A stretch of DNA of 64,000 bases from Smallanthus sonchifolius (taxonomy: Eukaryota; Streptophyta; Magnoliopsida; Asterales; Asteraceae), in the NCBI GenBank assembly GCA_023525975.1, contig CM042019.1, positions 79,110,344-79,174,343 of the forward strand, in the 5' to 3' direction. This document shows positions 23,310 through 35,320 of this stretch, in pieces. The notes beneath the pieces were generated by a model. The model saw nothing but the letters and a program-made list of their open reading frames with translations, was not told the origin of the DNA and ran no database searches. The stretch's first letter is position 1. Every line of letters begins with the position of its first letter. The position numbers and the translations under genes were made by a program.

Positions 23310-24720
23310 GCTTAAGTTTTTGACGTAGAGTGCTTGAACAGATGAGAATACTTGCGCATCATCTGGTCCTCGCGCTCCCATGTGAATTTCGGTCCGCATT
23401 TTGAGTTTCAACGAATTCTGACGATAGGGATTTTACTATGTTTAAGCGTTTTGACTTCCCTATCCATGATTTCTACCAGTTCTTCAATGAAGCGTAGTTG
23501 TTCATCTATTTGTAGTTTCTCAAGAGGAACCGCGAGTGTCTCGTCTGCTAGACATTTCTTCAAGTTCGAGACATGAAAGACATCGTGCACACCACTCAGT
23601 CCTTCAGGTAGGTCCAGTTGGTACGCTACGGGGCCAATTCTCTTCACAATCTTGAACGGTCCAACATAACGAGGATTCAGTTTGCCTCATTTCCCGAAGC
23701 GGATTACACTTTTCCAAGGTGAAACTTTCAATAGAACCATATCACCTACTTGAAACTTTAATGGTTTACGACGCTTGTCGGCATAGCTCCTTTGACGATC
23801 ACGAGTTGCCGCCTTATGGTTTCGAATCTGAACGATCTTTTCAGAAGTTTCGAATACAAGTTCAGGACCCGTAAGTTGGTTATCCCCAACTTCAGCCCAA
23901 CAGATATGAGATCGGCATTTACGTCCGTACAATGCCTCGAATGGTCTTGCCTTGATGCTAGTGTGATAACAATTAATGTAGGAAAACTCCACTAAAGGTA
24001 AGTGAAATTCCCAAGTGTTACCAAAATCGATCACACAAACTCGTAGCATGTCCTCTAAGGTTTGAATGGTACGTTTCGTTTAGCCATCTGTTTGAGGGTG
24101 GTACAACGTGCTCATATCTAGACGCGTACCTAAAACTTTTTGTAAAGATTGCCAGAAATGTGATGTGAACCGAGCGTCTCGATCCGAGATGATAGAAATT
24201 GGCACTCAGTGCCGAGAGACTACTTATTTCAAGTGAATACGAGTAAGTTTCTTCATCTTTTCAGTTGCTTTGATGGCTAAGAAATGAGCAGATTTTGTCA
24301 AACGATCGACAATTACCCAGATGTTGTTACATCTGCTAGGAGTTCGGGGTAATTTGGTGATAAAATCTATAGAAATTTGCTCCCATTTCCACGTAGGAAT
24401 CTCTGGTTGCTGCAGTAAGCCAGAAGGCTTTTGGTATTCTATTTTGACCTTTGCGCAAGTCAGGCACTTGCTTACATAGGTGGCTATATCAGCCTTCATC
24501 TTTGGCCACCAATATAGCACCTTTAGGTCATGATACATCTTGTCAGAACCTGAATGAATAGAGTATTGAGACTTGTGAGCTTCATCCATAACCAGTTCTC
24601 TTAAGTTCCTATACACTGGAACCCATATTCGCTCTGCCAGGTAGCGAATGCCATCTGATTTGACCTCCAGTTGCTCTTCCATACCGTGTGTGGCTTATAG
24701 CGGTAGATTCCCCTCTTTAA
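23310..24720 (-). pseudogene. pol: gypsy-2 integrase with chromodomain-like tail
   Basis: Frames 24682-24224, 24049-23687 and 23647-23408 give the zinc-binding segment (DKMYHDLKVLYWWPKMKADI, CLTCAKVK), the core entry (WEQISIDFITKLPRTP), then GRKCRSHICW and SGVHDVFHVSNLKKC. The C-terminal chromodomain-like part (LVEIMDREVKTL, then FTWEREDQMMRKYSHLF) ends at a stop near 23316. The part holding the second catalytic Asp (24050-24223) is broken. It is colinear with the gypsy-1 integrase and diverged from it. Confidence 0.9.
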
Positions 24721-25303
24721 TGGCTTCAAGTTGAGCACTTCAGATTTTGTCAGGTAATCCAGGGTGAATAGTAAGTTGTAATGCTCGAACCCGTTTAGGT
24801 TTGGTGTCCTTACGGCTTAGGGCATCGGCTACTACATTAGCCTTCCCTGGATGATATCTGATTACACATTTATAGTCGTTTAAGAGTTCGATCCAACGAT
24901 GTTGTCGCATGTTCAACTATTTCTGTTCAAAGATATGCTGAAGACTCTTGTCATCGGTGTAGATAGTGCATTTGGTACCGTACAAGTAATGTCTCCATAT
25001 CTTTTAGTGCAAATACCACGGCTCCCAACTCTAAGTCATGAGTTGTGTAGTTTTTCTCATGTATTTTCAGTTGACGGGAAGCGTAAGCGATGACTTTCTC
25101 GCGTTGCATCAGTACACAGCCAAGACCTTGAATTGATGCATCACAATACACCACAAAATCATCCGTTCCCTCCGAAAGAGATAGGATTGGTGTACTGCAA
25201 AGTTTCTCCTTCAGAAGTTGGAATGCTGATTCTTGGGTATCACCCCGGTTATAAGGTTTACTCTTTTGAGTTAAGGCTGTGAGGGTTGTGCAATCTTGGA
25301 GAA
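24721..25303 (-). pseudogene. pol: gypsy-2 RNase H domain
   Basis: The frame 25307-24951 contains FVVYCDASIQGLGCVLMQRE and ASRQLKIHEKNYTTHDLELG, the Ty3 RNase H core. After a shift near 24960 the rest reads towards the HPGKANVVADALS-type linker at about 24850. Broken. Confidence 0.85.
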
Positions 25304-25940
25304 TCATTCAATGAAACGACGGTAATAGCCAGCCAATCCCAGAAATTTTCGCACCTCAGTTGGCGTTGTCGGTGCCGCCCAATTCTTGATTGCTTCTATT
25401 TTAGATGGGTCGACATGTATTCCGCTCTCATTGACTACATGTCCTAAGAATTGCACTTTATGAATCCAGAATTCGCACTTGGAAAGTTTTGCATACAGTT
25501 GTTCTTGTTTCAGCAATTCCAGAATCAGACGAAGATGTTCCTCACGTTCATCCCTATTTTTGGAATAGATGAGGATGTCATAAATGAAGACGATAACGAA
25601 TTGGTCAAGGTACTGTTTACACACACGGTTCATGAGATCCATGAACACCGCGGGTGCGTTGTTTAGTCCGAATGGCATGACCATGAATTCGTAGTGACCA
25701 TACCTAGTCCTGAATGCCGACTTTGGAATGTCCTCCTCTCGGACTCTCAGTTGATGGTAACCGGATCTAAGATCTATCTTGGAATAGAAGCTTGACCCTT
25801 GGAGTTGATTAAACAAATTGTCGATGCGAGGTAGAGGATAACGGTTCTTGATCGTCACTTTGTTTAGCTCACGATAATCGATGCACATGCAGAAAGTCCC
25901 GTCTTTCTTCTTGACGAACAGGACTGGAGCTCCCCATGGT
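25304..25940 (-). pseudogene. pol: gypsy-2 reverse transcriptase, catalytic Asp lost
   Basis: One open frame of 194 codons (25888-25304) covers MCIDYRELNKVTIKNRYPLP, KIDLRSGYHQLRV (first catalytic Asp present), FRTRYGHYEFMVMPFGLNNAP and LGHVVNESGIHVDPSKI. The active site reads FIYDILIYS (about 25577-25582) where the family has FIDD, so one of the two metal-binding Asp residues is Tyr. Just upstream, around 25890-25930, the frame shifts. Confidence 0.92.
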
Positions 25941-26640
25941 GATTGGTCGAATGAAACCCTTATCTAACAACTCTTGCAGTTGTGTTGATAACTCTTGCAT
26001 CTCACTGGGTGCAAGTCTATAAGGTGCCCGAGCAATAAGCGCTGCTCCGGGTGCTAGATCGATCTGGAATTCAACTTGAAAATGTGAAGGAAGACCAGAC
26101 AGGTCTTCGAGAAATAATTCTGGATAATCACGAACGATTGGAATGTCATCAATCTTCTTCTCCTCATATGGCTGCTCGGCGACGAGAGCCAAAATGACAG
26201 TATGACCTTTACGTAGACACTTTTGTGCTTTTATGAACGATATGATGCCTATGGCTGCACCACTCCTTCTGCCTTGGGAAGAAAGGGTTTCTCCATTCGG
26301 GAGAGGAAGTCGAACAATTTTATCATGGCAGATAATCTCGGCTTTGTTCTTAGATAACCAATCCATGCTGACAATTCAACCGAAACTGCCAAGTGTGACT
26401 GGCATAAGGTCAATGTTAAGTTCAGGACCAGCCAATCCAAGTTTACAACCTTTAAGAACGTGAGTTGCTTCAATTATCTGTCCATCAGCTATTTCTATGG
26501 TGTACTTAGCTTCTAGTAGGGTTGGAGTACGACCGCACCAATAAGAAATTTGTGAAGTCAAGCTGAGACTTCTAGTGAGACCCGTTCTTATAAGGTAAGC
26601 GTCGGTCAATGCAAAGGCTAAGGGAAGAGGTTCACATGTA
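25941..26640 (-). pseudogene. pol: gypsy-2 protease and linker to RT
   Basis: The frame 26366-25869 begins MDWLSKNKAEIICHDKIVRL and runs through VRDYPELFLEDLSGLP to LDKGFIRP. Upstream, 26609-26376 encodes YTIEIADGQIIEATHVLKG. The DTGA active-site region expected around 26600 is not readable, so the protease is dead. Confidence 0.85.
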
Positions 26641-27767
26641 GGAAAATAATTTTATGAGATACAGATTCCAGTAATACCAGGGATAGGTTATCTGTTTAAG
26701 TAGTCGCGTGCAACCGATGGTTGGTTGGATTAAGTCCTCGTTTTCTAATGTCATCGGAACAACGGAATCATTTTGTGAAGAAAGAGGTCCACTTATAGAT
26801 TTGGATATCCTGTGGTGTAAATCAAATTAGGCTAAGGATTTGTCACAGGATAAGGTAATAGGGTCAAATGAAATTTATTCTTGGAGTGCAAGGAATAACC
26901 TGTTAGCTTAGAAAGAATTCCTCAAATTCTGTGTACATAGTTGGAGTCGGTGGTTTACCATGAGGTTCTACTAGATTTTCAATCTAGATGGTTCCATTAA
27001 TCAAGTCTAGATGAGAGTCTTAAGTTTACTAAGGCTCTTACATGAGTGAAATCAAATGCGACTTCGATGAGCGAAACTAGTTCATGGATATGTGTTACTG
27101 GAAGAGGCAAAGTATTCGTCCTTCCAACTGAGTCAGGGTAGGGTTTGAGTATGCAATGTGCAAGGCGTTCTCAACCTTGTGGTCAATCTTTATTCAACAT
27201 AATATCGACCAAAGCGGGAGCCCACAGCTCGGGAAAGTGATGATATCTACGTGTCAATGGATTCTGCAATGATGCGTGCAACAGTCTGCCTTCACACAGC
27301 GTATTGTTGCTAGTGGGTACAGTAGGGACTCGCCTCCGACGATCTAAACTCCCACAGAGATATGTGCTAGTTCTGTGTGTCGTCCCCAACACGAACTTGA
27401 GAAGACCCACCATTCCCTGATTGTGTCCTCGATAGGCTCAAGTCGGTGTTATCTTCGACTCTGGTGGTGTAACAAGGGTGCAGATGATGGTGGTGTGAGT
27501 GACTTCTCCGAAGGCTCCGTCACGTTGCCCTCAGACGGGAGTGGATTTTGTTCTAATGATTCCCCGAGTGTCACCACTGGGAATGATGATGCAATGCGAA
27601 TGATTTTGCCCCTCGTCAGCAGAGGGTGATATGAATGATGTCAACATGCCCGCAATGCAATGTATGTGTAGATGCTACGTGTAGCATGTATGAGTGTCTG
27701 TGTCGTGTAAGTAATGTGTGTGGGTTATAGTCTAGTATGTCTAGTATGCAATCCTAGTTCTCTATAA
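26641..27767 (-). pseudogene. gypsy-2 gag region, not recognised
   Basis: About 1.1 kb between PBS and protease should hold gag. The best frame (27413-27183, 76 codons) shows no capsid or zinc-knuckle motif. Either gag is decayed past recognition or it has been deleted and replaced. Stops are frequent in all three minus-strand frames. Confidence 0.35.
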
Positions 27768-27787
27768 CCAATGTCTCTGATACCAAT
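27768..27787 (-). other. Primer binding site of gypsy-2
   Basis: The minus strand reads ATTGGTATCAGAGACATTGG directly after the 5' LTR end, the initiator tRNA-Met type PBS. Confidence 0.85.
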
Positions 27788-28491
27788 CTGTCACACCCCC
27801 AAATTCCACTAACGGAGTTTTACCGTTTGGCGTGTGACAAACCAGGATCTCAGACATCAATTACATCAAACGACACTATATGGGACTTAAAGTGTCGTAC
27901 CATAAAAGTTCAGAGTTAATGCTGAATCATTTAAACCAGAAAGTAAATGCGCAAAACAACGCGCCAAAGTTTAGTTTAATAAAAGTAAGTGAATTGTTTT
28001 AACGATTTGCATATGAGTGAAATGATAGTAGGACTTCATGCATGTCCTAGTTGTGCAACCTGTGCCTTAGCGACCTGAGAAAACATGTATGAAAAGTGTC
28101 AACACAAGGTTGGTGAGTTCACAGGTTTTAATAACAAAGTAAAGCCTTTGCAGAATATGTACATTCCAATATGCATATCTATAGGTAGCTAAACTACGTT
28201 CATGTCTTGCTAAAGCGTTCATAACCGAAGCTGAAATGAGTTTGTTTGTTTGCCTCCAGCCAGGTCTATCAACTCTAACTAATGTGATTAGGCTAATATT
28301 TCACCCATTCGATCTCCAATCGAGTTAGCGCGACTAACGCGGGTGGGGCTTGTCAAGCACAAGCAGTACTACTAAACATTACCACGCTAAGATCCATATT
28401 AACGGTACGATGTGAGCGTGAGGAATTTCAATGATAGTTGCAATACGCTTAGCCCCAACAGTGATATTACCAAAATCAAAATAGTTTGTAT

Positions 28492-28628
28492 CATGTTTTC
28501 TCCCCCAACGGGAAAAACATGTAAAATGATGTTTGTTTGCGTACCTGTTTCTCCCCCACTGGAAAATAAGTAAAAGTATGATGGTTTGTGTACATGTTTC
28601 TTCCCCAATAGGAAAACGAGTAAAAAGG
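28492..28628. repeat. Three imperfect units of about 50 bp
   Basis: Each unit holds a version of TTTCTCCCCCAACGGGAAAA followed by a GTTTGTGTAC-like end. Confidence 0.7.
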
Positions 28629-29386
28629 GGTCGTGAAACTTACCTGAGTTGTGTACGAGTAGAAGATAGCACCATACAAGGATGCAAGTAGGAAACACAA
28701 GAGTTTGCCTGTGAACTGTTTACGTATGCCCTAAAATTATAAGCATAATAGTTAGGGATACAATGGGGTTTTGTGATGACGACACAGAAGATTTGAATGT
28801 CCTAAAATATTCGTAGGATCAACGAGTAGACGAACGTGTCCACGGAATAGAGATTTCTTAATATAATAAATATTAAGATAAATACGTTTCGTGTCAAACG
28901 AATAATAATTTAAAAGTACATGTACCCGTGTGTTTGTACCATTTAAAAGTGGTCTAAGAAAATAATATAATTTAATATATTATTTTAAGTTCGCAGAATT
29001 AAATAAATAATCATTCTCGTGGTAAAAATAATAAATATATTATTTTTAATCGAGGGTAAATAACGTGGCTAAATAATATAAATATAATTATATTATTTAA
29101 GAATTTGAAACGTTTCATAGAGTTTATAACGTGAAAAAAATAATATAAATATTATTTATAATTTGGGTCACGTTTTGAAAATAATGTAAATACATTATTT
29201 ATTTGTAGTCGAGGTTTGAAAATAATATAATTATATTATTTTAAAAGTGGGAATATAATTAAAAAAATAAGTTATAAATTCAAACCCGAGCCCTCGGGTG
29301 GTTTCCGGGGTTAAAACACATTAATATATTATTATAATAATACAGGGATTATTTTTATAAGATTAAAATAGTGAAAAAGTCCCAAA

Positions 29387-29470
29387 AAAATAAAATGCAG
29401 TAGATCGGACTTGAACCCGGGTCTCCTGCGTAAGGGTCATGTGCATTACCAAGTCCACTCGCTAGGGTAT
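29387..29470 (-). other. tRNA-like module in the gypsy-2 5' LTR
   Basis: Same module as at 21785-21870, with B-box-like GGTTCAAGTCC at 29407-29417. The outer hairpin arm has two mismatches here, while the box itself is unchanged. Confidence 0.5.
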
Positions 29471-30522
29471 CGCGACAGAAATCAGATTGGAATGCTTTTA
29501 TCATATGATTCCCCCGTGATTTCTTCCCATATCGCGACCCATCCCCAACTCCCCTCCTAAATCATCAAATTTGATCGCGATAAGCTAAGGGATCAGATGG
29601 GTTTTGTTCTATGATGAATTTCGAGTCTGTGGGTGTGATTATTTGTAAAAATCGTTGAGTTAAGATTGTTAATTTGGTGTTCAAACATTAGAAACCCCAG
29701 GTTGTTAACTCAAGATCAAAATGATCGATTTTGATAAGGTTATGGATTAGAATCACAGGGCATTCACTTGTTAAAGGTTTGCGAACCTGTTTGTGTAGCT
29801 AAATTAGATTGATTTTGAGTTTAAGTTTAAAACCCCCAAATTTTTTTGATAACAAACCCTAGGTTCTGGATTTAGGTAAATTCGATATTATAAGATCGAA
29901 TTATCGTAGGGCTTTCAAAGAGTAGATCGTTTCAAAGCTATCCATATTAATTAATTGGATTTAGATCGAGTCCAGGGTAGATTTCGATTAAACCCGAATG
30001 TTAAGAACCCTAGAATCGGTTCTTGTTTGAATTGGTGATATAATCCCAATTAACCATAGGGCTTTCAATCTATGGACAAAAACGAAACTAAGGGTGAGAC
30101 TAATTACCAGAATTGATATCGGATTGTAGGTGCTCGACTAAAACGGAATCCGACGGTGAAGAATTTGATCTTCGGCTGCTGTAACTCCTTCTCTGATGGA
30201 ATTGATGTACACAGAAGTTTTAGAGTGATTCGTCTAGTGTGTGCAGATGTTCAATTGTGGGAATAACGATCGAATTTGACGAATAAGTGATAATGGACGA
30301 CAGTTATGACATGATTACTCACGATTGGAGTTTAGTTCGCAGTAATAACGATGATGTATGCTTTAATGATGTCGTTAAGGGTGTTCAATGTGTTACCGTT
30401 ACTGATTTGAATTAAAATCAGTTGAAATCCGTGAAATCAAGCTCAAAGTCATACGGGTTAGATAGGTTAACTTTAACTGGACTTGATTAACAGAGTTAAC
30501 TTGAAAAGTATGGATTGTCACA

Positions 30523-30777
30523 AAAGTCTACCTCCATCTTCTTAATATCTTCCTCAGAATATTTTGAAGCTTCTTTAGGGACATATGGTCCTCCGGAATC
30601 AGAAGAGGCCACCATAGGCACATAAGGACCATCGATTATGGATCTCCACATTCCATATTCTTGATAGAAAAAGAAGCTTTCCATTCTGTTTTTCCACATG
30701 TCATAATCTTCTCCAGACACTAGTCTTGGTGGTCTATGAAGGCTTCCAATATCATCAAATCCAGTATTTTGTGCCAT
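30523..30777 (-). pseudogene. gag: copia-2 gag N-terminus, cut by gypsy-2
   Basis: From the ATG at 30777 the frame reads MAQNTGFDDIGSLHRPPRLV then YDMWKNRMESFFFYQEYGMW, the start of a Sirevirus-type copia gag. It is severed at 30522 by the gypsy-2 LTR after about 85 codons. An in-frame extension to 30882 overlaps the PBS and is not coding. No later part of this gag or its pol remains; only the aORF at 17914-21287 is left on the far side. Confidence 0.85.
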
Positions 30778-30867
30778 ACCTTGGATGGATGTTTGAGCAG
30801 CAAAGAGATAATCGTAACAGAACGAGATAGTGATGAAACAAGTGTGAGTTTGTTTAATCTGAGAACC

Positions 30868-30883
30868 TGGCTCTAATACCACT
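30868..30883 (-). other. Primer binding site of copia-2
   Basis: The minus strand reads AGTGGTATTAGAGCCA next to the LTR end, the copia type complementary to initiator tRNA-Met. Confidence 0.8.
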
Positions 30884-31719
30884 TGTAGGATCGATGTTTT
30901 ACAAGACGGTTCTGTTCAGTTGTAATTGGCGGAAACAATCACAACTGTGCAATGTAACAAGGTGTGACATCCGACAATTTTCAGGTTATTTACCGTATAA
31001 CCTTAGAACGCATTTATAATTTAACTATGTGAGTCTTAGACTTAATTTCAGTTAATTAGGTCATTAAAAAGTCTAGCAAAGCCCTTCGTATGCATAGGTT
31101 TGCATTTCGTGAAATTTCAGAAATTTTTTTACCGCGTATCGGTAAAATGTCCGTATTTAGTGTTGGTGACGACCCGGTTAACCTTAAAAATATCAGTTTT
31201 GATGAAAATTATATAAACTGGTTTATATTAGTGGATTATGTGTGAAATTTATGTGCTATGTGTTAAATATCGCTTTCAGTGATTTTCGTTGTGTTTTACC
31301 CGGTACAGTACCGGTGAGTTAAAATGAACTGTTAGCAAATATTATTATTTTCTCATTATGATAGAAAATAATTAATGGGTATTTTATATATTTTTATTTT
31401 GATGAAAAACCATGTTTAAAGTGGTAAAATTTTATAAAAGTGTTGTAGTTTTTATAAATGTCACCTACACTTGTGTGGTGTAGTTTTTATAAAACAAATG
31501 AGGTTCTAGAAGACCTCTCTCTCTCTCCAAAAATCAGCCATAAAAAGTGGGTCTCACACCCTAATCAAGTATTAAACATACTCATTTGATTCCTTACACA
31601 CTTAACCTAACTCTACACTCCACAAATGTGATCATATCCTTGCATGGTTTTTGTGTGGAGCATGTCAAATCTCCATCTCTCTCCTCTCTCCCTCTATTGG
31701 CCGAATCCAACCCCACCCC

Positions 31720-31727
31720 CTATAAAT
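31720..31727 (+). promoter_or_regulatory. TATA box of LTR C
   Basis: TATAAATA in a C-rich context (CACCCCCTATAAATACCCC), 757 bp into the LTR and on its sense strand. Confidence 0.65.
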
Positions 31728-31785
31728 ACCCCTTCAAACTTCATTTGCAACTCCACACCATTTTTATCATCCTCTCTAAGTGTTC

Positions 31786-31991
31786 TTGAGTTTTGGTGTT
31801 CTTGGAGCACCTATTGAAGATTCAAGAGTGTTAGGGGCTGATTATACAAGGGAAAAACATCCATCATTTTTTAATTTCTCTAAGTGTCTTGAGTTTTGGT
31901 GTTCTTGGAGCACCTATTGAAGATTCAAGAGTGTTAGGGGCTGATTATACAAGGGAAAAACATCCATCATTTTTTAATTTCTCTAAGTGTC
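31786..31991. repeat. 103-bp perfect tandem duplication
   Basis: The segment starting TTGAGTTTTGGTGTTCTTGG at 31786 recurs at 31889, apparently without any difference. It lies about 60 bp after the TATA box, in presumed R/U5. Confidence 0.9.
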
Positions 31992-33196
31992 TCCCTTGAG
32001 TTAATCAAGTGGTATGAACCCTAACCATTCTCTTACTTTCTTCTTACTAGTTTTGATTCTTGCAAGTGTTGTTCATCACCAACTAAAAGGATCTTTTTGA
32101 AACATTTAAAATTAGTAAATAATGGCTTATTATTGAAGGTTTTGATGGGTATATATGTATATATATTGGCGTATGTATGTATGTATGTTTGTGCATGTGT
32201 TCATATCTTGTAAAATGTTGATGATTAGTGTTAGATCTTTACAGGCAATCAAATGTTTTATTATGGTTTGTTTCAAACAGTAAATAATGATATATTATTG
32301 CATAAAAACATGTTAGTTTATGCATGGATCATTGAATTGATGATTTAGGTGTTTATTGCTAAAGATTGTTGTCTAAAAGCATGATTTAAGCTAGGGTTTT
32401 GGCATGGATCATTTAGATTGTTTGAAATATGTAAATATGATGATAAAAGTGATGTTTTATGATAACAATAATCAGGTCTAAAAGTGTTAATTAGGTTGTG
32501 ATGATATGCTTAGTGTATGACATGTTTATGTTACTTAAAAGAAGCTAAAAATGTAGATTTTTGTATGAAAATAGATAGATTTGTAAATCTGGAATCATGG
32601 CTGTAATATGATGATATTTTATGTCTAAAATATAGATTTTTAGTAATATGTATGACTCTTGGTGTTTGGATGCGTTTCGTTAGGTTCTACGCTAAACTAG
32701 TCGATTAAAACGGTAGGTTTCGGCATGAAAAATGTGTATTTGTTAAATCTGATTTTGAGCAGTAAGTTTGAGTATATTTTATGATTAAAATACATCTCTT
32801 AAGGTATATAATGAGTTCATGTTATGAAATACGCGTTTGTACTTGTCGTTTGACGCTTCGGTTGCCATGTATGTGCTAGAAATTGCCATGTTTAGGTACT
32901 TTATATCAAAATAATGAAAGAGTGATTTGTTTGATGAAATATATCTTATTATGTATATTTTGATGATACATGATGTTATATGAACTCAAGTGTTAGAAAT
33001 TTGGAAGTTTGTTTCTTAAAAGTTAGTCGTTTTGCTTCAAAAGTGCTTATGTACAAATATTGTGATTTTAGTGTTTTCACATGTAATTTAGAACTTATAA
33101 GCATACGTATGAGTATATATATATATATGTGTTACTAGTTTCATACTCACATTTTGGAAAAAAAATTTAACAAGTCCAAAACCCTTCTGCCCCTAG

Positions 33197-33252
33197 GCGA
33201 ACTTAATAAGTTCGCTTAGTGTTGCAAGAGGCGAACTTAAGACAAGTTCGCG
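33197..33252. promoter_or_regulatory. Palindromes in the copia-3 post-pol leader
   Basis: GCGAACTTAATAAGTTCGC at 33197-33215 and a longer-spaced pair at 33231-33252, with half sites to about 33290. By comparison with copia-4 this lies shortly before where the aORF should start, but the aORF is gone. Confidence 0.75.
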
Positions 33253-33670
33253 TGAACAAGTTCGGCTGAACAAGTTCGCCTGAACCTGTCTGACGTTTCA
33301 AATACCAACCCAGAAATCAACTATCTTCAAATCGATTGGAAAACATGAAATAAGCATTTGAATCACATCGATTAGCACTAATGAATCAATATCAATGATC
33401 AATTTTAAGATTTAAGTCCGAATAACCATCAATTTAGGGCAACACAGCCACGATGAAAAACCGACCTGAAAAAGGTAATTTTCTCACGATTGAACGGATG
33501 AAATTTGATTAAAATACCTTAGGCAAGTTCGTAATTCAAATCCGAACAAGAATAAATCGGTAAACAACCTAACAATCACTGATTTTGAAAATTTCAAAAA
33601 AAAATTCGACACAAAGACAAGTTCGCTTGAAAGTTTGAAGAGGATGATTGATTAATTTCGCCTAGACAAA

Positions 33671-33784
33671 ACCTTATACAGATTAAGTTCGCTTATTTAG
33701 ACGAACTTGTTAAGTTCGCTTAACAAGCCCTAGGCGAATATAATAAGTTCGCTTCACCAACATCAGGCGAACATAATAAGTTCG
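33671..33784 (-). promoter_or_regulatory. Internal promoter-like block after pol (copia-3)
   Basis: Palindromes CGAACTTGTTAAGTTCG (33702-33718), GCGAATATAATAAGTTCGC (33733-33751) and a decayed one (33767-33784) lie upstream, on the sense strand, of the TATA-like TGTATAAGG at 33671-33680, about 20 bp apart. This mirrors the LTR promoter of the same family at 40871-41001. Confidence 0.6.
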
Positions 33785-33839
33785 GTTCACCAAAGTTAGA
33801 CGAACATAATGACTTCAACTTTTCCCTTGATCAAATTTT

Positions 33840-35320
33840 TACCAACTTTCAACTCGTCACTTCTTGAACTTCCGTCAGCAGCATGTAATCGATCCAATCC
33901 CGAACAATTTAATAAAAGCTTAGAATTTTCATGGAAAATAAAAAACAATTTTTTTTTGAATTTTATCTATACAAACAAAATCACATATTTTTGGATTTTT
34001 ATCTGTACAAAACTGAAATCACATATTTTTGGATTTTTTTTTATTATCTGTACAAAACCGAAATCACATATTTTTGAATGAACATAATGAGTAAGAAGAT
34101 CATATCAGTATCTGAGTAGTTCATCACACATTTTAACAATAACCAAGGGTAACCTATGATATGAAACAATCTAACTCATTATTGTGCGCTTTACATCTTT
34201 TTCATTTCTATACATTCTTTTCAGTATTTGAATAATATTTGAAATGATACGCGATAAATTTCAAAGTAAAAGAGATCAGATTATGAAATGCTCAATTATT
34301 TATACCGAATTTGTAATATAAAGCATGAATTCTTAAATTTGTCAATATTATTTGATTTGAAACTATAAGCATTTATTTTCCAAATTCATGTGATTTAGTA
34401 CCATTTAGATGAAAAACATCGTATACCCCACATATATGCCAAACAGAAATAAAAATTGCACTATATTCAAGACATATACAGTTTATTTTAAGATTAGATC
34501 AATTTTCAAGATGAAATTATCTCATTTAGCACAAGAATAGAAGCAGATCTCAAAGGATATAAGAATCATGATGATTCAGAATCATAAGATTCTAATGAAT
34601 TGGCTGTACAATGAGAATCAACAGATTCAGGTATGAGGATCCAACTATTATCTGGATAAGATTCAATGGAGTCAGACTAGATGATGTATCTAACTAATCC
34701 AAGGGCTAATATATGTTTCAACAGATTTTGAAAGCATATCTTAGTTCAACAATACATTGCATGTTTTTCGGGGCATGGGCAGTAATGTGAACTGAAATAG
34801 ATTTGTGCTAAAGATATAATTCGATATTGGTCTCATGAAATTCGTTAAAACCATATATTCTTTATCTGATAATGATCTTTTACACACACACCCATCACAG
34901 ATGTAATCATATCATATTTAATTTTCACACTACTATTAGTTTCAAAACGCTTCTAGTTTATTGACAATTTAAGTTTCAAAACTCATACACAAATTTAAAA
35001 AAATTATCAAGATTAGAGCATTCACAACACTATCATTTCTCATTTATGCAGACTTTGAAATTTAGATCAAATCAAATTACTTTAAACAATCATATATCAA
35101 AGGTCTACTAAGGTCGTGTGAAATGAACTAATCACTGATGTACTATCATTTCTTCTCTAACTTCAAATGATGTCAAATTTTATATTTTTCACTTTGTTTT
35201 GACTTTTTATAAATTAAGAACTTTTTGACTGAAAATTTAAAATGCAGAAATGTAATAAAGCAATAAAAGAAATTAAAAACAAAATTTTCCATGAAAATCT
35301 GATTTTTTAAAACTTTTATT
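33840..35320 (-). other. copia-3 3' noncoding block, first copy
   Basis: No frame. Short segments match the second copy (36440-37600) and the copia-4 block (61185-62490), for example TCAATATTAT, TTTGAAACTA and a GTATACCCCA-like motif at about 34420. It lies immediately after the pol stop, in sense order. Confidence 0.75.

Larger units (their letters stand above)
21415..30522 (-). mobile_element. gypsy-2: chromovirus-type element nested in copia-2 gag
   Basis: The order on the minus strand is 5' LTR (30522-27789), PBS, unrecognised gag region, protease, RT, RNase H, integrase with chromodomain-like tail, polypurine tract and 3' LTR (23203-21415). The right end abuts copia-2 gag. The left end is truncated: the 3' LTR lacks about 1.2 kb, and most of copia-2 is lost with it, which points to a deletion spanning the junction. 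Confidence 0.85.
27789..30522 (-). mobile_element. 5' LTR of gypsy-2
   Basis: Bounded by TGTGACAATCC at 30522 and by GGGGGTGTGACA at 27789 (sense strand). It is near-identical to 21415-23203 where they overlap, but lacks about 280 bp of U3 (junction around 30455). It holds a three-unit repeat (28492-28628) and the second tRNA-like module. No gene. Confidence 0.9.

Noticed and set aside
33809..34081. 90-codon frame with repeated Phe/Ile/Lys segments
   Set aside because: It arises from a short AT-rich tandem repeat in copia 3' noncoding DNA, antisense to the element.
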